A DNA stretch of 64,000 nucleotides from JBCBGF01 sp039820585 (lineage in GTDB: Bacteria > Pseudomonadota > Alphaproteobacteria > Rhodobacterales > Rhodobacteraceae). A program made the position numbers and the translations under genes. The DNA is taken from NCBI GenBank assembly GCA_039820585.1, contig JBCBPV010000003.1, positions 1 through 64,000 of the forward strand, given 5' to 3'. Position 1 is the stretch's first letter. Every line of letters begins with the position of its first letter. The notes beneath the pieces are model-generated. The model saw nothing but the letters and a program-made list of their open reading frames with translations, was not told the DNA's origin and did not search any database. Below, piece after piece: positions 25,609 through 34,576 of this stretch.

Positions 25609-27921
25609 CTAGTTCGCCCGAGATTTGTAGCATCCGTCCCGGATCACGCCGCAGATCGCATTGGCACGCTCATTGCTGACCGGGCCCACGGCGACGGCGG
25701 TCAACTGGCCGTTCTTGGGAAACGTGGGCGACAGGCCCGCCAAGGGTGCCGCATGGGTTTGCGACACGCTACCCCAATGCGCTTGGGCACGGTCTGGGGT
25801 GCTGAACGCACCGAGATAGACGAAATGCGTCCCCACACCACCTTGAGGGGCGGGTGCTGCGGTCGCTGCCACTGCCGCCCGCGTGGCCGGTTGTGCCGCG
25901 GGCTGATTGCCGCTGGCCGCCCGGCGCAGGGTTGCGTCGTCCATCGCGATGTTTTGCATCCGCTCGCGCAGGCTGCGCGTGATGCGGCGCGAATCCATCG
26001 TGTCGTTCACGATGCGCGGGGTGATCAGAACCAGAAGCTCGGTCTGCTGCGCCCGGCCCGATTTCTGACCGAACAGGCCACCAAAGCCCCGCTGACGCGA
26101 CAGGCCGGGAATTCCCGAGCTTCCGCGGGTGTTCCGGGTTTCAAACAAACCGCCCAGGGCAATCGTCTCACCGCTATCAACAGCAATGGAACTCGACACC
26201 TGGCGTTGCGAGATGATCGGGTTGCCGGTCGACGCATCCGTCTCACCAATGGTCGACACCTCTTGCACGATGTCGAGGATCACCGCACCCGACGAGTTGA
26301 TGCGCGGCGTCACCTCAAAGATCACACCCGTATCGCGGAACTCCACCGTGGACACGAACACATCGGGGTCGCTGGTGGCGTCCTGCGCCGTCTGGACCGA
26401 GATCGGCACCTGATCGCCGACCACAAGCCGGGCGGATTCATTGTTCAAGATCATCAGGTTGGGCGACGACACGACATTTACACTCGTCACTTCGTCCAGT
26501 GCGTCAACGATGACATTGGGGTTGGCCACATCAAACACCGCGTTAAAGCCCGGCACTGCCGCCGCGATCGCGGTAGACGTTGTAGACCGGGTCAGGCCAA
26601 ATGCGTTGTCGCTGTCTTCAAAGAAATACTGCACGCCATAACGCAGCTCTTCGTTCAAAGCGACCTCAACAATGGTCGCCTCAACCGACACCTGGCGGGG
26701 TGGCACGTCAAGCCGATGCAAAATGCCCAGCACCCGTTGGTATTCGGCGTTGGTCGCGTGGATCAACAAAGTGTTCGTGGCCTCATTGGCGACGATCCTC
26801 GTGGCATTCACATCCTGGCTTTGCGCCTCGGTCAGGCTGGCATTGACCACCTCTGCATCCGCGCCGGGTGCCGCCGTTTCAACCTGCACGCCCAGGATGC
26901 TCGACAGGGTCGAGGCGATGTCGGACGCGCGAGCATAGCGCATGTCGTAGGAATAGACCTGCGCGTCGTTTGCGCCCTCTTTCGACAGGCGCACAATCCA
27001 TTGCGATACGCTTTGCAAGGCCTGCGGGGTCTTTGCGACCGCGAGGATGGAGTTGTTTTCGGGGATCACCTCAAACGCCACGATGGGCTCAAAGCTCTCA
27101 TCCGTCTCGACCAGTAATTCCAGCCCCGACACGATGGATTGGGCCGAGCGTCCGCGGATCGGGAAGATCCCGACCGAGCGGTTGGCGAGCCAGTTCACAT
27201 CGAAGCTGCCAATGGTGTCCTGCCACGCGCGCTGATCGGCCGAGGTGCCGGCCAGAACAACGATATTGCGCTGCGCGTCGATACCGACGATGCCCGCACC
27301 CGCGAAGGGCTCCAGGATTGTGGCCATTTCCTGCGCACCGATATGCATCAACGGCACCACGCGGATCGAATAACCCACGGGCACCACGCGGTCAGTGGAC
27401 ACCCCGATGCTGAGATCGGCGGTCAGTGGCACAATGGCAAAGGTCTCGCCCCGGCGCACCATGGCCGCGCCGTTCTGCTTCAGCGCCAGTTCAAACACTT
27501 CCGTCGCGGTCATCCGGCTGATCGGTTGGCTAGAGCGAATGTTGACGGTGCCAGTCACACGCGGGTCGATGACGTAATTTACATCCAGCAACTCGCCCAG
27601 CACGGCGGCTGCGGCGTCGGCGATGGACACATCCACCAGGTTCAGCGACACCGTGCGCTCGCCATCGTCTTCGACAAAGTCCGTCTGGCGCAGCAACGGG
27701 GTGCGACCGGGGTATATCGTTCCTTGACCCGCCTCGACCAACTGGCCCGTGGTGACACGGCCCTCAAAGCGGTTGAGGCGCGAATTATCACCACCGCCAA
27801 GCAGGTTCCGGGCCTGCCAGTCATTCAACCGCGACGGGTTATCTTCGGTAAGTCGTTGGATATCGGCGCAGCCACTGACAAATACAGCGGTCGCCGCGCA
27901 AAGCACGATTTTCTGTTTCAT
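25609..27921 (-). CDS. gspD: Type II secretion secretin GspD with C-terminal SPOR domain
   Basis: Outer-membrane channel of the T2SS, 770 aa. A lipoprotein signal ends VSGC (Cys18), suggesting self-targeting through lipidation. N0 (about 85-170), N1, N2 and N3 ring domains precede the secretin core (about 400-640), which includes VVSSPNLMILNNESARLVVGDQVPI and GLFETRNTRGSSGIPGLSR. Residues 697-770 form a SPOR domain (HFVYLGAFSTPDRAQ, AVAVGPVSNERANAICGVI, with the Cys pair near the end). SPOR normally binds denuded peptidoglycan and is not a usual part of GspD. Last gene of the minus operon. Confidence 0.93.
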   Translation of the reverse strand: MKQKIVLCAATAVFVSGCADIQRLTEDNPSRLNDWQARNLLGGGDNSRLNRFEGRVTTGQLVEAGQGTIYPGRTPLLRQTDFVEDDGERTVSLNLVDVSIADAAAAVLGELLDVNYVIDPRVTGTVNIRSSQPISRMTATEVFELALKQNGAAMVRRGETFAIVPLTADLSIGVSTDRVVPVGYSIRVVPLMHIGAQEMATILEPFAGAGIVGIDAQRNIVVLAGTSADQRAWQDTIGSFDVNWLANRSVGIFPIRGRSAQSIVSGLELLVETDESFEPIVAFEVIPENNSILAVAKTPQALQSVSQWIVRLSKEGANDAQVYSYDMRYARASDIASTLSSILGVQVETAAPGADAEVVNASLTEAQSQDVNATRIVANEATNTLLIHATNAEYQRVLGILHRLDVPPRQVSVEATIVEVALNEELRYGVQYFFEDSDNAFGLTRSTTSTAIAAAVPGFNAVFDVANPNVIVDALDEVTSVNVVSSPNLMILNNESARLVVGDQVPISVQTAQDATSDPDVFVSTVEFRDTGVIFEVTPRINSSGAVILDIVQEVSTIGETDASTGNPIISQRQVSSSIAVDSGETIALGGLFETRNTRGSSGIPGLSRQRGFGGLFGQKSGRAQQTELLVLITPRIVNDTMDSRRITRSLRERMQNIAMDDATLRRAASGNQPAAQPATRAAVAATAAPAPQGGVGTHFVYLGAFSTPDRAQAHWGSVSQTHAAPLAGLSPTFPKNGQLTAVAVGPVSNERANAICGVIRDGCYKSRAN

Positions 27922-28014
27922 AGCCTGCCTCGTGTGATGCGCCCGATCTGTGTCGTGGTCGCAATTTTTGTAGATATTACTGTGCCCTCTAGCACGGGCC
28001 GACGGAGCAGGGCG

Positions 28015-28659
28015 TTAGAATGTCAGGAAGAGTGGCGCCAATATGGCAAGATGTGCCCCGTAGGCCACACCGTATCGCGTCTTGGCGGGTGGGCCAGCGC
28101 GCCGTCTCATGGCGCTGTGGACCAGCAGGCCAAGTCCCGCCGCCGCGCCCAAAAGCCACCCGATAAGCACCGGCCCCACAAAGGCGCCAAGCGCCGCGGC
28201 CAGCCAGATATCGCCCAGCCCCATCGCTTCGATCCCGCGGGTCAGGCGGAACGCCAGCCGCAGCATATACAGCACCCCACCGCCCATCAGCGCACCAAGC
28301 CCCGCCCACAGCGGATCGCCCGCAACCACGGCGCTCACGAGGCCAAGGGCGAGGGCGGCCAGCGTCCATTCCAACGGCAGCCAGCGCCAGGCCAGGTCCA
28401 TCGCGACCATCAACAATAGCAGCGCCAGAAGGCTGGCCAGCACTGCGGCCTGTCCGCCGAAGGCAAGGCCCGCCAGGGCAACCGCACCAAGCGCGCCGAA
28501 GCTCACTGCAGGAATCGTGGCAGGGGTATAGCTGCGCACAGCCGCAACACCCCCGATAGCGCGCAGCACACCCCGCATCGCCAGCGTCACAGGGCCCGCC
28601 CAAAGCGCCACGGCAAGTGTCACAAGGGCCAGCGCGGTCAAGGTCAGGTCGGGGGCCAT
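28015..28659 (-). CDS. gspO: Prepilin peptidase GspO/PilD-like, peptidase domain only
   Basis: A24-family aspartic peptidase of 214 aa, 7-8 membrane helices. The two catalytic Asp are visible in LLLLMVAMDLAWRWLP and in the GxGD motif EAMGLGDIWLA. The protein starts directly in the membrane part: the N-terminal DUF1256-like/CxxC methyltransferase domain of classical PilD is absent. It should cleave the leaders of the five pseudopilins encoded just upstream; N-methylation would need another enzyme. It is 3 bases downstream of gspK. Confidence 0.88.
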   Translation of the reverse strand: MAPDLTLTALALVTLAVALWAGPVTLAMRGVLRAIGGVAAVRSYTPATIPAVSFGALGAVALAGLAFGGQAAVLASLLALLLLMVAMDLAWRWLPLEWTLAALALGLVSAVVAGDPLWAGLGALMGGGVLYMLRLAFRLTRGIEAMGLGDIWLAAALGAFVGPVLIGWLLGAAAGLGLLVHSAMRRRAGPPAKTRYGVAYGAHLAILAPLFLTF

Positions 28660-28662
28660 CGG

Positions 28663-29511
28663 CTACCGCTCAATCCGTGTGGACAGCACGTCATAGCGCA
28701 TCAGCCCGCCCCGGAATGCCAGGCCGCGCGCGGCGACCTTGGCGGTGATCCGGGCGGTACCGCCGGTGGTAAGCGTCGCGTCCGCCGTGATCGTGTAGAC
28801 AGGGCCATACCGCTCCACCAGCCAGGCAGACGCGCTGCCCAGCCGCGGCATCTGCCGCCCCTCGGCGCGCCGCTGCACGATCTCCGCCACATCGCTGGCG
28901 CCAAGCCCGGGAATGGCGCCAAGCGTCAGTTCAGGCGCGGTGACAGGGTTGATCTGCCGCGTGAAGTTGAAAGTGGTCAGATAACGCTCTGCCGTCCGCA
29001 CCGTCTCCGGCCCCAGCCCCGCGGCCACCAGCGCATCGCGCACCGACCGTGCCGCCCCGCGCGGGTCGCGGCCATGCAGCTCCAGCGCCTGGGCCACGTT
29101 CACCGCGTCAAACGCATCCACACCTTCCGCCGCCCCGATCCGCGCCAGAACCGGGCCCAGTACCTGCGGCGGCGCGTGGTTGATATCGACCTTCCCGGCC
29201 TCGTCCTGAATGCGGTAGGTCACGGTCCCTTCGGCCATTTGCAACGTCACCGGGCTGCCATCGCGGCGGGACGCCACCTGATCCGCCGAGACGCGGCCCA
29301 GATCCGCCAACGCCACGTTCAGCCCCGATCGCGCCAGCCCCACGGCACGAAGGGTCGACACCTCCACCCGGATTTGCATCGCCTCTTGCCGCGCCGTCGA
29401 CAAAAACGCCGCCGCCCCCAAAAGCAGCGCAAGCCCGGTCCAGAGCACGGTAATCAGCACAAAGCCGCGCTGGCGACCGCGCCGGGGCAGGGGGATCACC
29501 GCAGGGCGCAT
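28663..29511 (-). CDS. gspK: Type II secretion minor pseudopilin GspK
   Basis: 282 aa. The leader ends RRGRQRG and the mature helix begins FVLITVLWTGLALLLGAAAF, with Thr instead of Glu at mature position 5, the hallmark of GspK, which caps the pseudopilus tip. The body has helix-hairpin-helix-like GLGASDVAEIVQRR and INPVTAPELTLGAIPG motifs typical of T2SSK. The ATG at 29511 is preceded by GGAGGAGG and overlaps gspJ by 16 bp. Confidence 0.92.
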   Translation of the reverse strand: MRPAVIPLPRRGRQRGFVLITVLWTGLALLLGAAAFLSTARQEAMQIRVEVSTLRAVGLARSGLNVALADLGRVSADQVASRRDGSPVTLQMAEGTVTYRIQDEAGKVDINHAPPQVLGPVLARIGAAEGVDAFDAVNVAQALELHGRDPRGAARSVRDALVAAGLGPETVRTAERYLTTFNFTRQINPVTAPELTLGAIPGLGASDVAEIVQRRAEGRQMPRLGSASAWLVERYGPVYTITADATLTTGGTARITAKVAARGLAFRGGLMRYDVLSTRIER

Positions 29512-30137
29512 GCATCCTCCTCCAATCCGCCGGGGCCGAGGGCGGCCATGCAAGTGCGGCTGCGGGTGCCAAAGACCGGCACAGTGACCATGCGGGCATC
29601 ACCCACCTCGATCCCGATGGCAGCGGGCAGTGCTTCCCCATCGCCGGTCTCGTAGCGCCAGACCATCTGGGTGCCGTTTTGATGTGGCAGCAGGTAGAGA
29701 AAACGGATCGGATCGTTCGACTGCAACAGCGGCGATTGCCGCGGCGTGTCCGACACCGTGCGCGCGTCCAACAGCCCATCGTGCCGCGCGGCGATCAGGG
29801 CAAAGCTCTCACCCTCCTGGTCCACGCGAAACTCGCCCACGTAAGGGTCCGATCCGGCCTCGCGCACGATCATCCGAACGGTGGTGGCGGTGCCGATCAG
29901 ATCGACATGCGCCGCACCCAGCCCCGCACCGTTGAGGTTTGCAACCCATCCCAACATCGTACGCCGCACCATCAACCAGTCGGCGGGCGCGGTCTGTTCC
30001 AGCGCGGCACGCCGGTCGGCTGCGAGCTTGAGCCCCCAGGACGCGCTGGTCAAAAGCGACAGCGTCAACGCCGCCACCGCCAGCGCCACCAGCGCCTCGG
30101 CCATGGCAAACCCTTCAGAGGACGCGCGCCGTCTCAC
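29496..30137 (-). CDS. gspJ: Type II secretion minor pseudopilin GspJ
   Basis: 213 aa. The prepilin leader RRRASSEG is followed by FAMAEALVALAVAALTLSLL, with Glu5 in place. The globular part is rich in beta-strands and ends in a Cys pair (RTCMAALGPGGLEEDAC). Position between gspI and gspK is the standard H-I-J-K order. The start overlaps the gspI stop by four bases. Confidence 0.88.
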   Translation of the reverse strand: MRRRASSEGFAMAEALVALAVAALTLSLLTSASWGLKLAADRRAALEQTAPADWLMVRRTMLGWVANLNGAGLGAAHVDLIGTATTVRMIVREAGSDPYVGEFRVDQEGESFALIAARHDGLLDARTVSDTPRQSPLLQSNDPIRFLYLLPHQNGTQMVWRYETGDGEALPAAIGIEVGDARMVTVPVFGTRSRTCMAALGPGGLEEDACALR

Positions 30138-30538
30138 AGTGTACCCTCGGCATAGCGAACGGCCCGGAGGACTACGGGGTCGGCCTCAGGCGCGCCCGGA
30201 TCACGGACCGAGACGAAAACAAACAGCAACTCACCGGGATAGATCGGGCCCAGTTGCATATCGGCGGGCTGCCCCTCACCGATGATCAACTGCCAGTCAT
30301 AGCGCCCGACGCGCCCATTATCCCGGGTGCCCGCGCGCAGGGCGATGTCGATGCCCACACGGTCCATCACGCCGCTCGCAATCTGAATTTTCTGCGCCTG
30401 CGTCTCTGCCCGGCTGGTCAGAAGACCACCCGTGGACAGAGAGTTGTAAAACCCGCCCAACACGACGCCAGCGATGGCCACGGCGACCAGCGTCTCAATC
30501 AGGCTGAAGCCTTTCGTCTGGCGCATGCGCCGGGTCAT
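30134..30538 (-). CDS. gspI: Type II secretion minor pseudopilin GspI
   Basis: 134 aa. The leader MTRRMRQTKG is followed by FSLIETLVAVAIAGVVLGGF, a clean type IV pilin N-terminus with Glu5. The start at ATG 30538 overlaps the gspH stop as ATGA and gives a leader of normal length, so it is preferred to the ATG at 30565. Confidence 0.9.
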   Translation of the reverse strand: MTRRMRQTKGFSLIETLVAVAIAGVVLGGFYNSLSTGGLLTSRAETQAQKIQIASGVMDRVGIDIALRAGTRDNGRVGRYDWQLIIGEGQPADMQLGPIYPGELLFVFVSVRDPGAPEADPVVLRAVRYAEGTL

Positions 30539-30945
30539 TCGACCGCCACCCGCCCGGTCAGCCAATCCAGGCGCACCGTCGCGCTTTGATCGTCCCGGCG
30601 GAGCGCCAGGTCCAACCCCTCGGACCGCCCGGTGGGATCCAGAACGATCCGCGCAGCCTCCGGCGACACCTCCGTCGCGCGGGCAAAGCGGTACTGGCGC
30701 CCACCCGCATCCAAGACGCCCGCTTCCGCCGACAGTCGGATCTCAATCGGGCGCCCGGTGTCCAGCGCGCGGGTGCGGGCCTCTTGCAGGAAAACCGCGA
30801 CCTCCGCCGCCTCGCTCGCGACCCGCCATCGGTCGTTGTTGCCAAACGCCACGATCCCCAGCGTGCCCACCAGCATAAAGATCGCCATCGCGACCAGCAC
30901 CTCGACCATTGCAAAACCCCGGGCGGTATGGCGACGTCGGTGCAA
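30535..30945 (-). CDS. gspH: Type II secretion minor pseudopilin GspH, probable TTG start
   Basis: 136 aa if started at the TTG at 30945, giving MHRRRHTARG as leader before FAMVEVLVAMAIFMLVG. An ATG start would either lie deep inside gspG, with a 60-residue unrelated extension, or remove the leader. TTG, 6 bases past the gspG stop, is therefore the best fit. Glu5 is present. The C-terminal domain (VRLDWLTGRVAVE) is GspH-like. Confidence 0.82.
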   Translation of the reverse strand: MHRRRHTARGFAMVEVLVAMAIFMLVGTLGIVAFGNNDRWRVASEAAEVAVFLQEARTRALDTGRPIEIRLSAEAGVLDAGGRQYRFARATEVSPEAARIVLDPTGRSEGLDLALRRDDQSATVRLDWLTGRVAVE

Positions 30946-30950
30946 GGGGC

Positions 30951-31409
30951 CTAGCCCGCGATATCGGCGTTGCGCCCGGTGCCGCCGGGCTGACCGTCGG
31001 CCCCCAGCGAGATCACCTGCACCCGGTCGCCATCGTAGCGGTAAAGAAACGCACCGCCCCAGGCATCCTGCGGCAGCTTGCCGTCGCGCAAATACGGGCC
31101 GTTCCATCCTGGCACCGCGCCGCCCGCGTTGGTGACCAGCGCGTTCAATCCCAGATCCTCGGACGGCAAGCGCCCGGTATCGATCTGATAGATGTCGAGG
31201 GCAGAGCGCAACTGCGCAATCTGCGCCTCGGTCGCGTTGACGCGCGAGGCTTGCAGTTGCCGCATCGCCGCGGGGCCGACAAGCCCCACAAGCAGACCGA
31301 CAATCGCCACCGCCACCAGCATCTCAACCAGCGAGAAGCCCGCGGTCGGCCGGGTGCGGCGCCTAGAACGCGATTTGATTGACGGAAATGATCGCAGAGA
31401 ACAGCGCAT
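30951..31409 (-). CDS. gspG: Type II secretion major pseudopilin GspG
   Basis: 152 aa. FSLVEMLVAVAIVGLLVGLV follows Gly24. The body carries the GspG signature LPSEDLGLNALVTNAGGA, GPYLRDGKLPQDAWGGAFLY and the calcium loop ISLGADGQPGGTGRNADI. It builds the pseudopilus shaft. The ATG at 31409 lies inside the end of gspF (47 bp overlap) and gives a 23-residue basic leader; no nearer ATG, GTG or TTG start gives a better leader. Confidence 0.93.
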   Translation of the reverse strand: MRCSLRSFPSIKSRSRRRTRPTAGFSLVEMLVAVAIVGLLVGLVGPAAMRQLQASRVNATEAQIAQLRSALDIYQIDTGRLPSEDLGLNALVTNAGGAVPGWNGPYLRDGKLPQDAWGGAFLYRYDGDRVQVISLGADGQPGGTGRNADIAG

Positions 31410-32619
31410 AAAGGCTCACTCCTACTAGGGATCCGACGATGATGATCATCGCGGGTTGAAACAGGGCCAGAAAGCGTTCGAGCGCCCGGTCGGACGCTTC
31501 GCGCATCTCGGTCGCGGCGCGGGTGCACATGCCGGCCAGATCGCCAGTCTCTTCGCCGATGCGCAGCATCTCGACCGCTGTGGGCTCCAGCAGGCGTGAC
31601 TGGGCGAAGGCGGTCGACAGCGCGGTGCCTTCCGTGACGGCGGCGCCGACCCCGCCCATCGCGACCTTGGCGGGGCCAGCGGGCGTGGTGTCGGCCACAA
31701 CGCGCAACGCCTCGCTCAGCGTGACGTCGCGGGCCAGCAGTGCGCCCAGGCTGTGCAGCACCATCATTGCCTGGCTGCGCGCGATCACGCGGCGGGCAGG
31801 GGGAATGCGGTTCGCCAGCGCGGCCAGCACCGCGCCCGCGCGGCCCTGGCGATAAAGCCAGGTGAAGACCGCGGCAATGCCAATGGCGGCGACGAGAAGC
31901 ACAGGCCAAAGCGCGGCCAAGGTGCCCGACAGCGCAAAGACCGCACGCCCCATGATCGGGACCAGGTCCATTCGGTCTTCGACCAGGGGGCGGAACTGCG
32001 GGATAATCGCGATCATGATCACACCCAGCGACAGAAGCGACACGATCATCAAAAGCGACGGGTACATCAGCCCCGTCATCACCCGGCGCGCCACAGCCAG
32101 GCGTTGTTCGTGGATGCCCGCGGCAGTGGCCAGCGCCACCTCGACCTCGCCCGACACTTCCGCCCCGCGCACGAGTGCGAGGGTCGCGGCATCCTCGATC
32201 TGGACGATGCTTCGCAGGCCGTCGGCCAAGCCGCCGCCTTCGCGGATATGCATGCGCAGGCCCGCTGCTGCGGTGGCGACTGCGCTTTTCTCGCCTTCGG
32301 CCATGATCAAGAGCGCCCGGTCGAGCGATATCTTGGCGCCCGCCAGCTTCGACAACCGTGTCAGAAACCCCGCCCGGTCCCGCGCGGTCAGCCGCTTGGG
32401 CGCAGCGTCGGGCTTGGCTGCACCCGGGCGCGGTGTCGCGGCGGTGGGCCGGGCCGCATCCACCATGTCGATCTCGATCGGGAACAGGCCCTGCTCGCGC
32501 AGACGCCGGGTGGCCTGCAAATGGTCAGACGCGCTCAGCACGCCCCGCCGATGCCGCCCGGACGCATCGCGGGCCTTGTAGTCGAACTGACGTTCCGGGG
32601 TCTGGGCGGTGTCGCGCAT
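31363..32619 (-). CDS. gspF: Type II secretion inner-membrane platform protein GspF
   Basis: 418 aa. An N-terminal domain (FDYKARDASGRHRRGVL) is followed by two T2SSF repeats, each ending in membrane helices: LMYPSLLMIVSLLSLGVIMIAIIPQF near the middle and PAMIIIVGSLVGVSLYALFSAI at the C-terminus. GspF couples the GspE ATPase to pseudopilus assembly. It is 5 bases downstream of gspE. Confidence 0.94.
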   Translation of the reverse strand: MRDTAQTPERQFDYKARDASGRHRRGVLSASDHLQATRRLREQGLFPIEIDMVDAARPTAATPRPGAAKPDAAPKRLTARDRAGFLTRLSKLAGAKISLDRALLIMAEGEKSAVATAAAGLRMHIREGGGLADGLRSIVQIEDAATLALVRGAEVSGEVEVALATAAGIHEQRLAVARRVMTGLMYPSLLMIVSLLSLGVIMIAIIPQFRPLVEDRMDLVPIMGRAVFALSGTLAALWPVLLVAAIGIAAVFTWLYRQGRAGAVLAALANRIPPARRVIARSQAMMVLHSLGALLARDVTLSEALRVVADTTPAGPAKVAMGGVGAAVTEGTALSTAFAQSRLLEPTAVEMLRIGEETGDLAGMCTRAATEMREASDRALERFLALFQPAMIIIVGSLVGVSLYALFSAIISVNQIAF

Positions 32620-32624
32620 GATCG

Positions 32625-34307
32625 TCAGTCCCAGAACCGGCCAGAGCCAAAGACGCTGCCCAGCTCTTTCAACGTGGTCTCGCCGCGGGCGAACATCGCA
32701 ATCCCATCGGCCCCCATGGTGCGGGTGGCTTTGGTCTGGCCGTGGCCGACATCGACGAACTCAAACAACGCGCGCCGTCCGGCATAGCCAGAGTTGTTGC
32801 ACGCCTCGCACCCCGCCGCCCCGCGCAGGTTCCAGGTCTCGGGCGGCCCAAGCTCTGGCACCGCGGTGGCGAAGGCCGCGAACAGGCGTTCAAACGGTTT
32901 TGTCGTGGACATATCAATCGGCCGGGAACACTGGCGACACAGCGTGCGGATCAATCGCTGCGCGCCCACAAGGCGCAGAACAGAGGTCAGCAAGTATTCC
33001 GGCACGCCCATATCCGACAGCCGCATCACCGCCTCGCCCGCGCGGTTGGTGTGCAGGGTGGACAACACGAGGTGCCCGGTCATCGCCGCACGCACCGCAA
33101 GCTCTGCCGTCTCACCATCGCGGATCTCACCCACCATCAACACATCTGGGTCATGGCGCAGGACCGATCGCAGGGCACTGGCAAAGGTCCAACCCAGTTC
33201 CGGCTTCACCTCCATCTGGATCAGGCCGGGGTTCTGGATCTCCACCGGATTTTCGATGGTGATGATCTTGCGACCCACATCGTTCAACTCCGACAGGCCC
33301 GCATGCAGTGTCGTGGTTTTCCCGCTGCCGGTGGGCCCGGTCATCAGGATCAGGCCGTTGGGCTGGCGCAACGCCGCTGTCATCCGTTTCAAGCCATCGG
33401 GCGACAGATCCAACTGGTCCAGCCGCGCGCGTGCCTGGCTGCCATCAAGCAAACGCAACACAATCACCTCGCCATGGACAGACGGCGCGCTGGCCACACG
33501 CACGTCCACCGAACGGCCAGCAATCTTCTGGCGGATACTGCCATCCTGGGGCAGGCGGCGTTCGCTGATATCCATCCCGCTCAGGATCTTCAGGCGCGAC
33601 ACGACGCCATCATAAAGGTGGCGCTCAATCGGCTGGGTCGCCACCAGAACCCCGTCTATGCGCAACCGCACTCGCGACTTGGCCTCCAACATCTCGATAT
33701 GGATATCGGTGGCATTGCTCTCGACAGCTTTCGAGAACAGCCAGTCCAGATACCGTACCGTCGGCGCGTTATTGGCCAGCTCCAACAGACGGTCCGTGTC
33801 AAACGCCCCGTCACCCATGCCCACGCCCAGCGGATCGTCGATCTCGTCAGAGGCCTGCACCGCCTCGCTATGGGTGAGCGCGGTTTCGATATCCCGCTCG
33901 GTCGCGACGACATAGTCGATCTCACGCCCAAAGATGATCGACAGCGCCTGACGCACATGCATATCGGTGGGGTCGGCAATCGCGATGCGTGGCTGTTCCC
34001 CGTCCAGCGACAACAGCGCCAGCCCGTGACGGCGCAGATAATGCGGCGACAGCCGTTCATCATCGGCCAGCACATCGGGGAAATCGTCGGCATCAATGCG
34101 CTTCAATCCCGTCGCCCGCGCCGAGGCATCCGCCCAGGCCTGTTGCGACACCAAACCCAGCCGGTCCAGGACCTGGCGGAGGGGTTGACCGGATTGTTCC
34201 GCGACCGAGACCGAATTGGCCAACGCCTCAGACGTCAGCAGCCCCGCTTCCAACAGCCAGTCAGTCCGGCCGCGCACCCGGCTGACAACGGCATTTCTGC
34301 GCACCAT
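32625..34307 (-). CDS. gspE: Type II secretion ATPase GspE
   Basis: 560 aa. The N-terminal MshEN/N1E region is followed by the ATPase core: Walker A LMTGPTGSGKTTTLH near residue 324, Asp box, Walker B DVLMVGEIRDGETAELA and His box GHLVLSTLHTN. The zinc-type tetracysteine module of GspE is present as LCRQCS and GCEACNNSGYAGR. Cytoplasmic hexamer that powers pseudopilus cycling. First gene of the minus-strand T2SS operon, facing the DUF1800 gene. Confidence 0.95.
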   Translation of the reverse strand: MVRRNAVVSRVRGRTDWLLEAGLLTSEALANSVSVAEQSGQPLRQVLDRLGLVSQQAWADASARATGLKRIDADDFPDVLADDERLSPHYLRRHGLALLSLDGEQPRIAIADPTDMHVRQALSIIFGREIDYVVATERDIETALTHSEAVQASDEIDDPLGVGMGDGAFDTDRLLELANNAPTVRYLDWLFSKAVESNATDIHIEMLEAKSRVRLRIDGVLVATQPIERHLYDGVVSRLKILSGMDISERRLPQDGSIRQKIAGRSVDVRVASAPSVHGEVIVLRLLDGSQARARLDQLDLSPDGLKRMTAALRQPNGLILMTGPTGSGKTTTLHAGLSELNDVGRKIITIENPVEIQNPGLIQMEVKPELGWTFASALRSVLRHDPDVLMVGEIRDGETAELAVRAAMTGHLVLSTLHTNRAGEAVMRLSDMGVPEYLLTSVLRLVGAQRLIRTLCRQCSRPIDMSTTKPFERLFAAFATAVPELGPPETWNLRGAAGCEACNNSGYAGRRALFEFVDVGHGQTKATRTMGADGIAMFARGETTLKELGSVFGSGRFWD

Positions 34308-34576
34308 TCACTTCCGCTCGATTGCGCCGCGTTGCGACGACTGCCCCGCGCAAAACTTAAGGGATTCCTCCCTTTTTCGCAACGTTTTCAATGTGCTGAA
34401 TTGTGGCAAACTGTTTCAATGTCGTTTGTTCTGAAACATTGAGGGTTTCGCGGATCAGACTGGCAACCCAGCGACGACAGCACCTTACTTTTGCCAAGAA
34501 CTGTACCCTTCAAAGGCCCAATATTGCCACAAATCACCGGCACGGCAGATGCAGTCTTGTTAGGGATGTAGAACCG
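34308..34576. promoter_or_regulatory. Shared regulatory region between the two T2SS arms
   Basis: 269 bp, distinctly AT-richer than its flanks. Two direct copies of TTTCAATGT (34386-34394 and 34414-34422, 28 bp apart) and an inverted ACATTGA (34436-34442) form a cluster that could bind a regulator controlling both arms together. The sequence TGGCAAACTGTTTCA (34403-34417) only partly fits a sigma-54 promoter. Confidence 0.5.

Noticed and set aside
25753..27117. 454-codon open frame on the plus strand
   Set aside because: Antisense to gspD, with no motifs and Arg/His-rich composition.
34403..34417. TGGCAAACTGTTTCA as a sigma-54 promoter
   Set aside because: The -12 element lacks the GC dinucleotide (TTTCA instead of TTGCA), and no enhancer-binding activator gene is adjacent.
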